From NCBI RefSeq assembly GCF_963677155.1, contig NZ_OY781884.1, positions 976,001-1,040,000 of the forward strand: DNA of 64,000 nucleotides, written 5' to 3'. Source of the DNA: an uncultured Draconibacterium sp. (GTDB lineage Bacteria > Bacteroidota > Bacteroidia > Bacteroidales > Prolixibacteraceae). How positions within the stretch are numbered: position 1 is the stretch's first letter; each line of letters opens with the position of its first letter. A model generated the notes under the pieces. That model was not told where the DNA came from, made no database searches, and saw nothing but the letters and a program-made list of their open reading frames with translations. Below are positions 9,133 through 17,855 of the stretch, piece by piece. The translations under genes were made by a program, and so were the position numbers.

Positions 9133-10008
9133 ATGAAGGCGGTACGTTTTGTCATTCCAAAAACAGGAGGAAACTCCTTCCGGCTCCAAATTGATGAAGG
9201 TGCACGATTTTATGATACCATACATTATCATCCCGAGCACCAGATTACTTACATCGTAAAAGGAGAAGGGACTAGTTTTATCGGAAATCATGTGGAACGA
9301 TTTCAGCCGGGCGACGTTTTTTTTATTGGTAAAAATGTGCCTCATGTAACCAAATGTGACGAAACTTATTATCACCCCAACAGCAACCTTGAGGTATTAA
9401 GTATTTCTCTGTTTTTTAAAGACGAGACTTTTGGGAACCAGTTTTTTGAAATACAGGAAATGCTGCATATAAAACACCTGTTGGATAAAGCTTCGAGGGG
9501 AATAAAAATCGACGGACCGGATAAAAACGAGTTAATTAAATGCATAAAACAATGTCCCGATGCTGACGGTTTTAAACGTTTTCAACTGCTGATGAGCATT
9601 TTGAACACCTTTGCACTGTCAGAAGACATCCGCACACTTTCTTCGGTAAGTTACCACTCGCCAACCCGAGAATCGGACAACGAACGCATAAATGTAATCT
9701 TTAATTTTTTGTCAAAAAACTTCCGTAACGAAGTGAATCTGGGGCAACTTGCCAATGTGGCCAACATGACTCCGAACTCGTTTTGCCGCTATTTTAAACA
9801 ACGAACTGGCAAAGCTTATTCTGAATTTCTGAACGACCTCCGGATTGAATATGCCGGGAAATTGATAGCCGGGAGCAACGAGAGTTTTGGAAATATTGCC
9901 ATGGAATGCGGCTATAACAGCATCTCGTATTTTAATCGTCAGTTTAAAAGAATTAACGGTGTATCGCCATTACAATACCGCAAAAAATTCAAAGGGAGCC
10001 CTGTGTAA
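9133..10008 (+). CDS. AraC-family transcriptional regulator
   Basis: A 291-residue regulator with an N-terminal cupin-like sensor domain (residues about 10-90; [15 protein letters not shown] and [15 protein letters not shown]) and two C-terminal helix-turn-helix units (about 190-285; [20 protein letters not shown] and the second with [20 protein letters not shown]). It is transcribed divergently from the hydroxyproline operon with a 178-base shared gap, the usual position of a local activator that senses the substrate or an intermediate. The effector is inference. Its 3' end overlaps the 3' end of truA by 20 bases. Confidence 0.88.
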   Translation: MKAVRFVIPKTGGNSFRLQIDEGARFYDTIHYHPEHQITYIVKGEGTSFIGNHVERFQPGDVFFIGKNVPHVTKCDETYYHPNSNLEVLSISLFFKDETFGNQFFEIQEMLHIKHLLDKASRGIKIDGPDKNELIKCIKQCPDADGFKRFQLLMSILNTFALSEDIRTLSSVSYHSPTRESDNERINVIFNFLSKNFRNEVNLGQLANVANMTPNSFCRYFKQRTGKAYSEFLNDLRIEYAGKLIAGSNESFGNIAMECGYNSISYFNRQFKRINGVSPLQYRKKFKGSPV

Positions 10009-10750
10009 TATTTTTGGGATACTCAATATCCACCAAAAACAATCCTTGTGCCGGCGCCGATGCTCCTGCCACGCCTCGATCTTGCTTTTCAATAATTTCA
10101 CAAAATTGCGAAATACTGAGTTTTCCCTGCCCTACTTCCAGTAAGGTACCCACAATGGCGCGCACCATATTACGTAAAAAACGGTCGGCTTTAATTGTAA
10201 ACTGTAATTGCTCGCCATTTCTCATCCACTCGGCCTGCATTATTTTGCAGTTATTGGTTTTAACATCAGTGTGCAGACGACTAAAACTTGTAAAATCAGT
10301 ATAATTAAATAGCGTTTGTGCAGCCTTGTTCATTTTCTCCACATCAAGTGGTTTCAGGTATTTATAGCTTGTTTCTGTAACAAACGGATTTTTTTCAGTA
10401 GAGATAAAATAATGATAAGTGCGAGAAGTTGCACTAAACCTTGCATGTGCCTCATCATCAACCGGCCAAACTTTTTGCACGGCAATGTCGGATGGCAAAA
10501 AACTGTTGAGTTTATAAATGATATCCAGATCTTCAGGAATACCACTCTCAATATCAAAATGCAGAATAAAAAACAAAGCATGCACACCGGTATCGGTTCG
10601 TCCGGCACCAATCACTGCTATTTTCTCACGCAGGATTTTTGATAATGCGTCTTCTATCACTTCCTGGATCGAAACCGCATTCGGTTGAATTTGCCATCCA
10701 TGGTAATTGGTTCCTTTGTAACTAAGTTGTAAAAAATAACGTTGTGGCAT
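9989..10750 (-). CDS. truA: tRNA pseudouridine(38-40) synthase
   Basis: A 253-residue TruA. The catalytic Asp53 lies in [11 protein letters not shown], and the N-terminus ([19 protein letters not shown]) and C-terminal [19 protein letters not shown] segment are family signatures. It modifies uridines 38-40 of the anticodon arm. It is a single gene on the minus strand, convergent with the AraC gene and overlapping it by 20 bases. Its upstream region holds a strong hairpin (see 10819-10851). Confidence 0.95.
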   Translation of the reverse strand: MPQRYFLQLSYKGTNYHGWQIQPNAVSIQEVIEDALSKILREKIAVIGAGRTDTGVHALFFILHFDIESGIPEDLDIIYKLNSFLPSDIAVQKVWPVDDEAHARFSATSRTYHYFISTEKNPFVTETSYKYLKPLDVEKMNKAAQTLFNYTDFTSFSRLHTDVKTNNCKIMQAEWMRNGEQLQFTIKADRFLRNMVRAIVGTLLEVGQGKLSISQFCEIIEKQDRGVAGASAPAQGLFLVDIEYPKNITQGSL

Positions 10751-10818
10751 TGTTCTCGTTTATCTGAGCGCAAAATTACAGAAAAAGTTGAAAGCACAGA
10801 TCAATCAATGTTATTGAA

Positions 10819-10851
10819 AAAATAGCCGCCTCTCTTATTCAGAGAGGCGGC
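10819..10851 (-). terminator. Intrinsic-terminator-like hairpin in the truA leader region
   Basis: A perfect 10-bp stem (GCCGCCTCTC at 10825-10834 pairing with 10842-10851) with a 7-base loop. Read on the minus strand, it is followed directly by TATTTTTTC, the T-run of an intrinsic terminator. On the plus strand there is no T-run. No protein-coding gene on the minus strand ends here, so it would end a leader or small RNA starting upstream, or attenuate truA. Confidence 0.6.
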
Positions 10852-10935
10852 CCCAGTTACCCCCAAACACACGGCTTCAGAACGAAGCCCAAAAGTTTTT
10901 GAAAATATTCATTAACTTTTTCAATCCTATCCCTT
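10852..10935 (-). ncRNA. Candidate small RNA or leader ending at the hairpin at 10819-10851
   Basis: Minus-strand sequence just before the terminator-like hairpin contains a second perfect stem, GGCTTC/GAAGCC (10873-10878 with 10884-10889), separated by a G-rich run. Two adjacent stable hairpins ending in a T-run, with no ORF, is the layout of a small RNA. No family is recognised and no promoter is evident. The rest of the gap up to the hsp20 start at 11346 shows no gene. Confidence 0.22.
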
Positions 10936-11345
10936 AGTTTCCGATGCAATTTGTATAGTTTTTTGAGTCAGGTTATAATTATCCTAAAAACTAACTTTAT
11001 AGTTCAGATTTAATGGAGTTAAAACTTTTCATTGTTAATTTTTATTTGGCGGCCCATAAATTGGGTCAGTTAGCTTTTATTTAGTTATCAAAATTAAGGC
11101 TTTAATTCGTTAAAAACAAGAGGCATAAAGATGTTGCTTAACAATAAAGTCTAAAAACTGAAATTTTGACATTCCAAAAAGCATTGGCATTCAACAACAA
11201 AAAAGAAAGTACTCTAAACCGAGTGACAACCAGACAGCTAACGCTGAAATATTTTCAGGAATTTCGGGACGGTATACCTTTTGAGTTTTTCTTTTTGAAA
11301 AGTTCAATAAATTGTTTAACCAAAAAGTTAAAGGAGGATAAAGTC

Positions 11346-11786
11346 ATGAAATTAGCAAGAAGAAACGAACCGTATTTTCCATCAATCTTTGACAGGTTTT
11401 TCAACAATGAATTGATGGATTGGAACCACTCGAATTTTTCGAGCACTAACACTTCGTTACCGGCAATTAACGTAAAAGAAACCGACGACGATTTTGTTAT
11501 CGAAGTTGCAGCTCCGGGAATGAGCAAAAACGATTTCTCCGTGAACTTTAAAAATAACGTACTCACCATTTCTTCGGAAAAGAAAAACGAAAAAGAAGAA
11601 AAGAATGAGAATTATACACGAAAAGAGTTCAGCTACCAATCGTTTCAACGTTCGTTCACCGTTGCTGAAAATGCCGTAGTTGGCGAAAAGATTTCGGCCA
11701 AATACGATAATGGAATTTTACACATCGTACTACCAAAACGCGATGAAGTAAAACCACAGCCCGAAAGACAGATTAAAATTTCTTAA
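11346..11786 (+). CDS. Hsp20/alpha-crystallin small heat-shock protein
   Basis: A 146-residue small heat-shock protein. The alpha-crystallin domain spans about residues 38-140, with AAPGMSKNDFSV near its start, the SYQSFQRSFTVAE core and the final NGILHIVLPK. It binds unfolding proteins without ATP. I chose the ATG at 11346 because AAAGGAGGATAAAGTC stands directly before it, an unusually clear ribosome-binding site for this phylum, and the protein then begins as homologues do (MKLARRNEPYFPSIFDRFFN). An upstream in-frame extension starting at a TTG at 11166 is not supported. Confidence 0.93.
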   Translation: MKLARRNEPYFPSIFDRFFNNELMDWNHSNFSSTNTSLPAINVKETDDDFVIEVAAPGMSKNDFSVNFKNNVLTISSEKKNEKEEKNENYTRKEFSYQSFQRSFTVAENAVVGEKISAKYDNGILHIVLPKRDEVKPQPERQIKIS

Positions 11787-11798
11787 TGATTAACCAAC

Positions 11799-11830
11799 AC
11801 GTCGCTCACCAATTTGGGCGACGTTTTTTT
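11799..11830 (+). terminator. Intrinsic terminator after hsp20
   Basis: ACGTCGC and GCGACGT arms enclose a short loop and are followed by a run of seven T, 12 bases after the hsp20 stop codon. Confidence 0.85.
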
Positions 11831-11860
11831 GTAGTTATTCGAGCCTCTAAAGTTTTACAC

Positions 11861-12253
11861 TTATTTTGAAACCCATTGAATTGCAGCCTCCATTGTACTA
11901 AAAGGCCGCGATTCATAGCCCTGATCCAAAAAACCAATTAACATGGGGTATACAATATCATCAGGATTTTCGGTAATTATGGCTATTCTTTTATTTCCAA
12001 AAATATCAAGGTGCTGCCGGAGAAACGTAGCTATTTCAATATAGTTGCCCATCTCAATATCAAAATGAGCAGCCCGATAATCAAGTACAAAGCCAATAGT
12101 ATCCGCCGGGAATATGTCTTTCTCAATAGCATCCAGCCATGATTCTTTCACATCGTTAACGCTTATTAAGCCGAAATAGGTTTTAAATACGATACAATTT
12201 TTGTATTCATATTCAAATTTCTCCACATCCATAGAAACAAAAAGTTGATTCAA
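11861..12253 (-). CDS. Uncharacterised protein with a possible STAS/SpoIIAA-like fold
   Basis: A 130-residue soluble protein without signal peptide or membrane segment. The pattern of alternating strands and helices (KNCIVFKTYFGLISVNDVKE, then IGFVLDYRAAHFDI, KRIAIITENP and a last helix FSTMEAAIQWV) resembles small STAS/SpoIIAA-like proteins of Bacteroidota that have no assigned role; this is a weak resemblance, not a recognised motif. It stands alone on the minus strand, convergent with hsp20. Confidence 0.65.
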   Translation of the reverse strand: MNQLFVSMDVEKFEYEYKNCIVFKTYFGLISVNDVKESWLDAIEKDIFPADTIGFVLDYRAAHFDIEMGNYIEIATFLRQHLDIFGNKRIAIITENPDDIVYPMLIGFLDQGYESRPFSTMEAAIQWVSK

Positions 12254-12429
12254 GTCGGCACAAAGCTATACAATAAGACACCACAAACTAAAATTGCGGT
12301 TTACTTTTACAAACAATCAATAGTTAGTTAACATGGAACCTCCCAGATCAGATAAGTTCTACGTTCTGGTTAAATACGGAACTCAATTTGAACCATCTTA
12401 AAACTTATGCCCCTGCCCAACTCTATTTC

Positions 12430-13386
12430 TTAATAGTTCCCTTTTTGCTTTTCGAAGCAAACCTTGAAGTAAATCCGGTACAAATCATCATCATCATAAT
12501 AATCAACCCAATCAATATTTCCTTTACCAAACTGTTTGGTAAGTTCATAACCAAAAGTAACCCTCCCCCACGAAATTTCTGTTCCCAGGCGAGTGTCTGT
12601 TTTTAATCCAGATCGATGCAACCGAAAATCTCCTGCTCCTGTCAAATCAAACGAAAACAATCTTTTTGAAAGCGGAAACCTAAAAAGGTGTAAGGTCAAG
12701 TCATTTTCAAAGAATATCCAGTTAGCGGCATACTCATCACATAAATTAACGCCCAACTCACTAACCAGGGTATGCGGTGTATAACCAGATTTTGGAAAAA
12801 GATTCAGGTAATAACTAACTGCAGGGTTAAAGTACAGGAAATGAGTTAACACATCTCGTCCTTCAATAATTTGTCCATGTTGTTTTCCAAACCTATCAAT
12901 GATTTTGTGAATTCCACCGGCACCATCTTTCCCTCCCTGAATCCACAAAGCCAATCCGGTAATTGGTTTTTTCTTGTTTAAAATACCAGGACCTCCCGAC
13001 AACTGAATAGCCAGGTTATTTGTCAAAAACTTTACCCAGGAGAATTCGGCAGCACTAATTTCGGTAAATGATTCGCCTCTGTAGTACCGGCCATTTTCAT
13101 CAAAACGCTGACTATATTCCCGGTGTGTATAAAGATCGGTTCTGATCCCGAATGAAAATAAACGCTGTTTCTCTGTTTTTTGATTGAAAAAAGCTTTCAC
13201 CAGAAATGATGAAGTAAAAGCCACATCGTCTGAATTACCAGAAAAAAGCAAATTGATATCATTTATATGTTGAATCAGGATGTGATTCTTTTCGAAGTAA
13301 GATTCGTTACCATTTAAACTGCTTTGCGAAAAACAGGTGTTGGCGAACAGGAGAATAACGATTATAAAAACGATTGATTTCAACAC
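12430..13386 (-). CDS. Secreted or outer-membrane protein of unknown function
   Basis: A 318-residue protein with a clear signal peptide (MLKSIVFIIVILLFANTCFS, then QSS). The rest has alternating hydrophobic and aromatic residues, short polar turns and an aromatic-rich C-terminal strand (DDLYRIYFKVCFEK), which suggests an outer-membrane beta-barrel. I do not recognise the family. It is a single gene on the minus strand, divergent from the moxR operon across a 405-base gap. Confidence 0.7.
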   Translation of the reverse strand: MLKSIVFIIVILLFANTCFSQSSLNGNESYFEKNHILIQHINDINLLFSGNSDDVAFTSSFLVKAFFNQKTEKQRLFSFGIRTDLYTHREYSQRFDENGRYYRGESFTEISAAEFSWVKFLTNNLAIQLSGGPGILNKKKPITGLALWIQGGKDGAGGIHKIIDRFGKQHGQIIEGRDVLTHFLYFNPAVSYYLNLFPKSGYTPHTLVSELGVNLCDEYAANWIFFENDLTLHLFRFPLSKRLFSFDLTGAGDFRLHRSGLKTDTRLGTEISWGRVTFGYELTKQFGKGNIDWVDYYDDDDLYRIYFKVCFEKQKGNY

Positions 13387-13661
13387 AATTTTTTCAATTC
13401 ATGAATTAACATTCAGACATATTACCGCTAATAAAATCAGCCGATCAATATATGAACACAATTTTTAATATCTACACCAGAACACATTATCCTGTAACTT
13501 GTTTATTTTTTTTTAACACTAATCTCTAAATCAGGAAATCGCCTCACATTGTACATCATCGAGAAAAGTGATACATGGATTAAATATAAAATGAAACACC
13601 ACCATATCATAAAAAGTACTTTAAATTGGTCGTAATTTCTTAATGAATTCCTAATAAGCTG

Positions 13662-13681
13662 TTATTCTTTGTTAAGAATAA
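13662..13681. promoter_or_regulatory. Perfect inverted repeat upstream of moxR
   Basis: TTATTCTT-TGTT-AAGAATAA is an 8-bp perfect inverted repeat 110 bases before the moxR ATG. It could be an operator for the aerotolerance operon. A weak -7-like TAAATTCG lies at 13745-13752. The remainder of the 13387-13791 gap is AT-rich and shows nothing else. Confidence 0.3.
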
Positions 13682-13791
13682 TTCGTTTCGCCCTTACTTA
13701 AATTTTTTTAACAAATGAATAGGGAAATAAACGTCATAATGCTTTAAATTCGTGCCTTCGAAAAAAATTAGCAAATAAATTTATAAAAGAT

Positions 13792-14787
13792 ATGAATCAA
13801 GCAGTTGATATCAAAGAATTGAACGAGAGAATCCAGAAAGAGAGTTCGTTTGTGGATATGATTTCCATGGAAATGAATAAGGTGATTGTAGGACAAAAAC
13901 ACCTGGTTGAAAGTTTGCTGATTGGCTTACTTTCAAACGGCCATATTTTATTGGAAGGTGTACCAGGATTGGCAAAAACGCTTGCCATTAAATCCTTGTC
14001 GCAAACAATCAGTGCTAAATTTTCACGTATTCAGTTTACTCCCGACCTTCTGCCTGCCGATGTTTTGGGAACAATGATCTACAGCCAAAAGAAAGAAGAG
14101 TTCAGCATTAAAAAAGGACCGATCTTTGCCAATTTTGTTTTGGCTGATGAGATTAACCGTGCGCCGGCCAAAGTACAATCGGCACTGCTCGAAGCCATGC
14201 AGGAACGCCAGATTACCATTGGCGACAAAACCTTTAAACTGGAGGAACCGTTCCTGGTTATGGCAACACAAAACCCGATTGAACAAGAAGGTACGTACCC
14301 ACTGCCCGAAGCGCAGGTCGACCGTTTTATGCTGAAAGTAGTAATCAACTACCCGAAAAAAGAGGAAGAGCGTCAGATCATCAATCAAAACCTGCTGGCT
14401 CAGTTTCCTGAAACAACAACCATTCTGAAACCGGAAGACATTATTAAAGCCCGCAATGTGGTAAAAGATGTGTACATGGACGAAAAAATTCAGAAATACA
14501 TTGTTGACATTGTATTTGCCACACGCGAACCCAACGAATATAAACTGGAGAAATATGCCGATATGATCGCTTACGGAGCATCACCAAGGGCAGGAATTAG
14601 TCTAGCACAGGCAGCAAAAGCTTTTGCTTTTATCAAGCGCCGCGGTTATGTTATTCCTGAAGATGTACGCGCCGTTTGCCCTGATGTATTGCGCCACCGT
14701 ATCGGGTTGAGTTACGAAGCAGAGGCCAATAACATTACGCAGGAAGAAATTATTACCGATATTTTGAACCAGGTAGAAGTACCATAA
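13792..14787 (+). CDS. moxR: MoxR-family AAA+ ATPase
   Basis: A 331-residue AAA+ ATPase of the MoxR group: Walker A GVPGLAKT at residues 56-63, Walker B FVLADEINRAPAKVQSALLE, sensor 1 at MATQNPIEQEGTYPLPEAQ and the arginine region RFMLK. MoxR proteins act as chaperones that help VWA-domain partners mature. Here it is the first gene of the DUF58/Bat operon, the standard arrangement in Bacteroidota, where the cluster is linked to aerotolerance and stress. Confidence 0.95.
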   Translation: MNQAVDIKELNERIQKESSFVDMISMEMNKVIVGQKHLVESLLIGLLSNGHILLEGVPGLAKTLAIKSLSQTISAKFSRIQFTPDLLPADVLGTMIYSQKKEEFSIKKGPIFANFVLADEINRAPAKVQSALLEAMQERQITIGDKTFKLEEPFLVMATQNPIEQEGTYPLPEAQVDRFMLKVVINYPKKEEERQIINQNLLAQFPETTTILKPEDIIKARNVVKDVYMDEKIQKYIVDIVFATREPNEYKLEKYADMIAYGASPRAGISLAQAAKAFAFIKRRGYVIPEDVRAVCPDVLRHRIGLSYEAEANNITQEEIITDILNQVEVP

Positions 14788-14789
14788 AC

Positions 14790-14866
14790 GAGTTGCAGTT
14801 TACAGTCGCAGTTTACCGCTGTTCAAGCATTATTTTGAACGCTGAAGTTTAAACTTTGAACTCTAG
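14790..14866. repeat. Self-similar spacer between moxR and the DUF58 gene
   Basis: The 81-base spacer is built from short related words: GCAGTTTACAGTC, GCAGTTTACCGC, GTTCAAGC...TTTTGAACGC, and AAGTTTAAACTTTGAACT, partly self-complementary. Similar spacers occur elsewhere in the window (18894, 44180, 55120, 62998). Confidence 0.55.
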
Positions 14867-14868
14867 TT

Positions 14869-15747
14869 ATGGAGACAACTGATTTATTAAAAAAAGTACG
14901 GAAGATTGAAATTAAAACACGTGGTTTGTCGCGCAATATTTTTGCAGGCGAATACCACAGTGCTTTTAAAGGGCGCGGTATGGCATTCTCGGAGGTACGC
15001 GAATACCAGTTTGGCGACGATATTCGTAACATCGACTGGAACGTTACCGCCCGCTACAGCCATCCTTACGTGAAAATATTTGAAGAGGAACGCGAACTCA
15101 CCGTGATGCTACTGATTGATGTGAGCGGCTCGCGCGAATTTGGTTCGTTTGAAAAGCTGAAGAAAAATGTGATTACAGAACTGTCTGCAGTGCTTTCGTT
15201 TTCGGCTATTCAAAACAACGATAAAATCGGAGTAATCTTCTTTTCGGATAAGATAGAAAAATTCATTCCACCCAAAAAAGGGAAAAGTCACATTTTGCGC
15301 ATTATCCGCGAATTGATCGAATTTCATCCGGAAAGTAACGGCACCGACATTACAGAAGCTGTTCGCTACATGACCAACGCCATTAAGAAACGCTGCACTG
15401 CTTTTATAATTTCCGATTTTATGGACGATAACAAAGACCTGGAAATGGCACTTTCTATCGCCAACAACAAGCACGACATGGTAGCGCTGAACATATACGA
15501 CAAGCGCGAAACAGAACTGCCTTCTATCGGGATGATAAAGCTTAAAGATGCTGAAAAAGGTAATTACGTTTGGGTAGACAGCAGTTCGCGTAAAACACGA
15601 AAGCTTTATGCCGACTGGTGGATAAAACACATGGGCCGGTTGGATGTGATGTTCAAAAAAAGTGGTGTAGATTATGTATCGATAAATACCAACGAAGACT
15701 ATGTAAAATCGTTAATGACCCTGTTTAAAAGACGGGCATTAAAATAA
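14869..15747 (+). CDS. DUF58 domain protein of the Bat operon
   Basis: A 292-residue cytoplasmic protein of the DUF58 family, a VWA-like fold. The conserved core is FAGEYHSAFKGRGMAFSEVR followed by EYQFGDDIRNIDWNVTARY, and a MIDAS-like DVSGSREFGS follows at about residues 84-93. DUF58 proteins are regular partners of MoxR ATPases. It is the second gene of the operon, 81 bases after moxR. The biochemical role is not known. Confidence 0.9.
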   Translation: METTDLLKKVRKIEIKTRGLSRNIFAGEYHSAFKGRGMAFSEVREYQFGDDIRNIDWNVTARYSHPYVKIFEEERELTVMLLIDVSGSREFGSFEKLKKNVITELSAVLSFSAIQNNDKIGVIFFSDKIEKFIPPKKGKSHILRIIRELIEFHPESNGTDITEAVRYMTNAIKKRCTAFIISDFMDDNKDLEMALSIANNKHDMVALNIYDKRETELPSIGMIKLKDAEKGNYVWVDSSSRKTRKLYADWWIKHMGRLDVMFKKSGVDYVSINTNEDYVKSLMTLFKRRALK

Positions 15748-15793
15748 AGAAGCATGCAATTGAGAAAAAATATATTAATGGATAATAATGCAC

Positions 15794-15840
15794 AGTTCGA
15801 CTCCGCTCACTGTAACCGCCATCCTGAGCGAAGTCGACGG
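15794..15840. repeat. REP-like palindrome inside the annotated 5' end of a bat gene
   Basis: Two arms, TTCGACTCCGCTCA and TGAGCGAAGTCGA, form an inverted repeat around a short centre. Its translation contains HPERSRRV, the well-known product when such palindromes are read as protein. It lies in an open frame that begins at 15754 but precedes the credible signal peptide. Confidence 0.75.
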
Positions 15841-15858
15841 GTGATTAACCCCGAGGTT

Positions 15859-16848
15859 ATGCTGTTGTTTATTACCCTGTTTTTGTTTGCGGGTTCGGTT
15901 AAGGCACAGCGCATAAAAGCCACTGCCAGCCTCGATTCTGCAAATATTCTGATTGGCGACCAGGTAAAACTTTTCCTGGAAGTAGATCACCCGAAAGATG
16001 TAAATGTACAGTTTCCGTCGGTTCCGGATACGATTAACAGCCTGATTGAAGTGATTAGCCGTTCGGGGATCGACACTTTTGATCTGGACGATGAGAAGCT
16101 GATGAAACAAATTCAGTCGTACACCATTACCAGTTTCGACAGTGGAAGCTATCGGATTCCGCCCTACTGGTTTAAAATTGATGTGGACGGAACCATCGAC
16201 TCCATTCCGAGCAACGGTGTAACACTGAATGTGTACACCATGGAAATTGACACCACAAAAGGGCCAACCGACATAAAAATGCCTTACGATGCTCCGTTGA
16301 CATTAAAAGAAGTTACTCCTTACATTTTGGGCGTGATTCTTATCGGAGCGATTATTTTCTTCCTGCTATATTCTATTAAACGGAAGAAAAATAACAAACC
16401 GATATTTGCGCGTCCGGCAAAACCAAAAGAGCCGGCACACATTATTGCGCTGCGCGAGTTGGATCGTATAAAATCGGAAAAAGTATGGCAGCAAGGCAAG
16501 ACTAAACAATACTACAGCGAGCTTACCGATACACTTCGGGAATACATCGATGACCGTTTTGGAATCCGGGCGCTGGAACAAACCACCGACGAAACAATTG
16601 AAAGTTTCAGACAACAGAAAGGTTTGATTAACAAAAAACATTTCTCGAACCTGACACAGCTGTTACAATTAGCCGACCTGGTAAAATTTGCCAAGTTCCA
16701 ACCATTGCCCGACGAAGACAACCTGTCACTGGTAAATGCATATTTCTTTGTAAACGATACGAAAAAAGAGGAAGCAAAGAAAGCTGAAGACAAAGGTGCT
16801 GCCAAAGGAGATGATAATGAAAATGTTGAAGAAGTTGAGATAAAATAA
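15859..16848 (+). CDS. Bat-operon membrane protein with BatD-like N-terminal and membrane-anchored C-terminal domains
   Basis: A secreted or membrane protein of 329 residues from the ATG at 15859. I chose this start because MLLFITLFLFAGSVKAQ is a good signal peptide; the longer frame from 15754 adds 35 residues made largely of a REP-like palindrome (15794-15840). After the signal comes a BatD-like beta-sandwich region, then one membrane helix (YILGVILIGAIIFFLLYSI) and a charged cytoplasmic part (ALRELDRIKSEKVWQQGKTK) resembling the C-termini of BatD proteins, ending in a Lys/Glu-rich tail. It sits between the DUF58 gene and batA and probably belongs to the same envelope complex. Confidence 0.82.
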   Translation: MLLFITLFLFAGSVKAQRIKATASLDSANILIGDQVKLFLEVDHPKDVNVQFPSVPDTINSLIEVISRSGIDTFDLDDEKLMKQIQSYTITSFDSGSYRIPPYWFKIDVDGTIDSIPSNGVTLNVYTMEIDTTKGPTDIKMPYDAPLTLKEVTPYILGVILIGAIIFFLLYSIKRKKNNKPIFARPAKPKEPAHIIALRELDRIKSEKVWQQGKTKQYYSELTDTLREYIDDRFGIRALEQTTDETIESFRQQKGLINKKHFSNLTQLLQLADLVKFAKFQPLPDEDNLSLVNAYFFVNDTKKEEAKKAEDKGAAKGDDNENVEEVEIK

Positions 16849-16854
16849 AAAGAG

Positions 16855-17850
16855 ATGTTTGAAGGATTAACATTTAAAAACCCTGAGCTGTTCCACATTC
16901 TATGGGTACTTATTCCCATGATAGCGTGGTATGTGTTCAGGCAGAAAAAAAATACCGCAAGCATCCAGGTTTCATCCACCGCTTCGGTATCAAAAGCCCC
17001 AAAAACCATCAGGCATTATTTGCGTCACCTGGTTTTTGTGTGCCTGTTAATTGCCATCAGTTTTTTTGTGGTTGTTCTGGCGCGTCCGCAATCTTCCAGA
17101 AACTGGGAAAAAAGCGAAACGGAAGGTATCGACATTGTTATTGCACTTGATATTTCAAGTTCAATGCTGGCACAAGACTTTCAGCCCGACCGTCTGGAAG
17201 CTGCAAAAAATGTGGCAATGGAATTTATTTCGGGAAGAGAATACGACCGCATGGGATTAGTGGTATTTGCGGGCGAAGCATTTACTCAATGTCCGCTAAC
17301 AACCGACCGCGCGGTATTGCTGAACCTTTTTAAAGATATTGAAAGTGGCATGATAGAAGATGGAACTGCTATCGGAAACGGACTGGCAACATCGGTTGCC
17401 CGCCTGAAAGACAGCGAAGCCATCAGCCGCGTAGTTATTCTGCTTACCGATGGAGAAAATAACCGTGGAGAAGTTGCTCCGGTTACAGCTGCCGAAATTG
17501 CCAAAACTTTTGGGATTCGTGTTTACACCGTTGGAGTAGGAAGCATTGGAACAGCCCCCTACCCTGTGCAAACGCAGTTTGGCGTTCAGTTACAAGATAT
17601 GCCGGTAAAGATTGACGAAGAAACCCTGCAGAAAATATCGTCGCTAACCGACGGAAAATATTTCAGAGCAACCAGCAACACCAAGCTGGAAGAGATTTAT
17701 AAAGAAATTGATGCATTGGAGAAATCAAAAATTGAAGTGCGCGAATTCAGCCGAAAATCGGAAGAATTTATGCCATTTGCCTTACTCGGGGCACTGTTTT
17801 TGATTGCAAGTCTGTTTATGCGTTTAACTATATTTAGAAGTATCCCATAA
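16855..17850 (+). CDS. batA: VWA-domain membrane protein BatA
   Basis: A 331-residue protein with two N-terminal membrane helices, a von Willebrand factor A domain (about residues 90-290) and a C-terminal helix. The metal-binding MIDAS motif is complete: DISSSM with Asp99, Ser101 and Ser103. It starts 6 bases after the previous stop and is followed by the paralogue batB 5 bases later. The family is tied to aerotolerance in Bacteroides; it probably forms an inner-membrane, periplasm-facing complex. Confidence 0.92.
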   Translation: MFEGLTFKNPELFHILWVLIPMIAWYVFRQKKNTASIQVSSTASVSKAPKTIRHYLRHLVFVCLLIAISFFVVVLARPQSSRNWEKSETEGIDIVIALDISSSMLAQDFQPDRLEAAKNVAMEFISGREYDRMGLVVFAGEAFTQCPLTTDRAVLLNLFKDIESGMIEDGTAIGNGLATSVARLKDSEAISRVVILLTDGENNRGEVAPVTAAEIAKTFGIRVYTVGVGSIGTAPYPVQTQFGVQLQDMPVKIDEETLQKISSLTDGKYFRATSNTKLEEIYKEIDALEKSKIEVREFSRKSEEFMPFALLGALFLIASLFMRLTIFRSIP

Positions 17851-17855
17851 GTTAA

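Noticed and set aside
11166-11345. 60-residue N-terminal extension of Hsp20
   Set aside because: It depends on a TTG start, has no match to the small heat-shock family, and a strong ribosome-binding site stands before the ATG at 11346.
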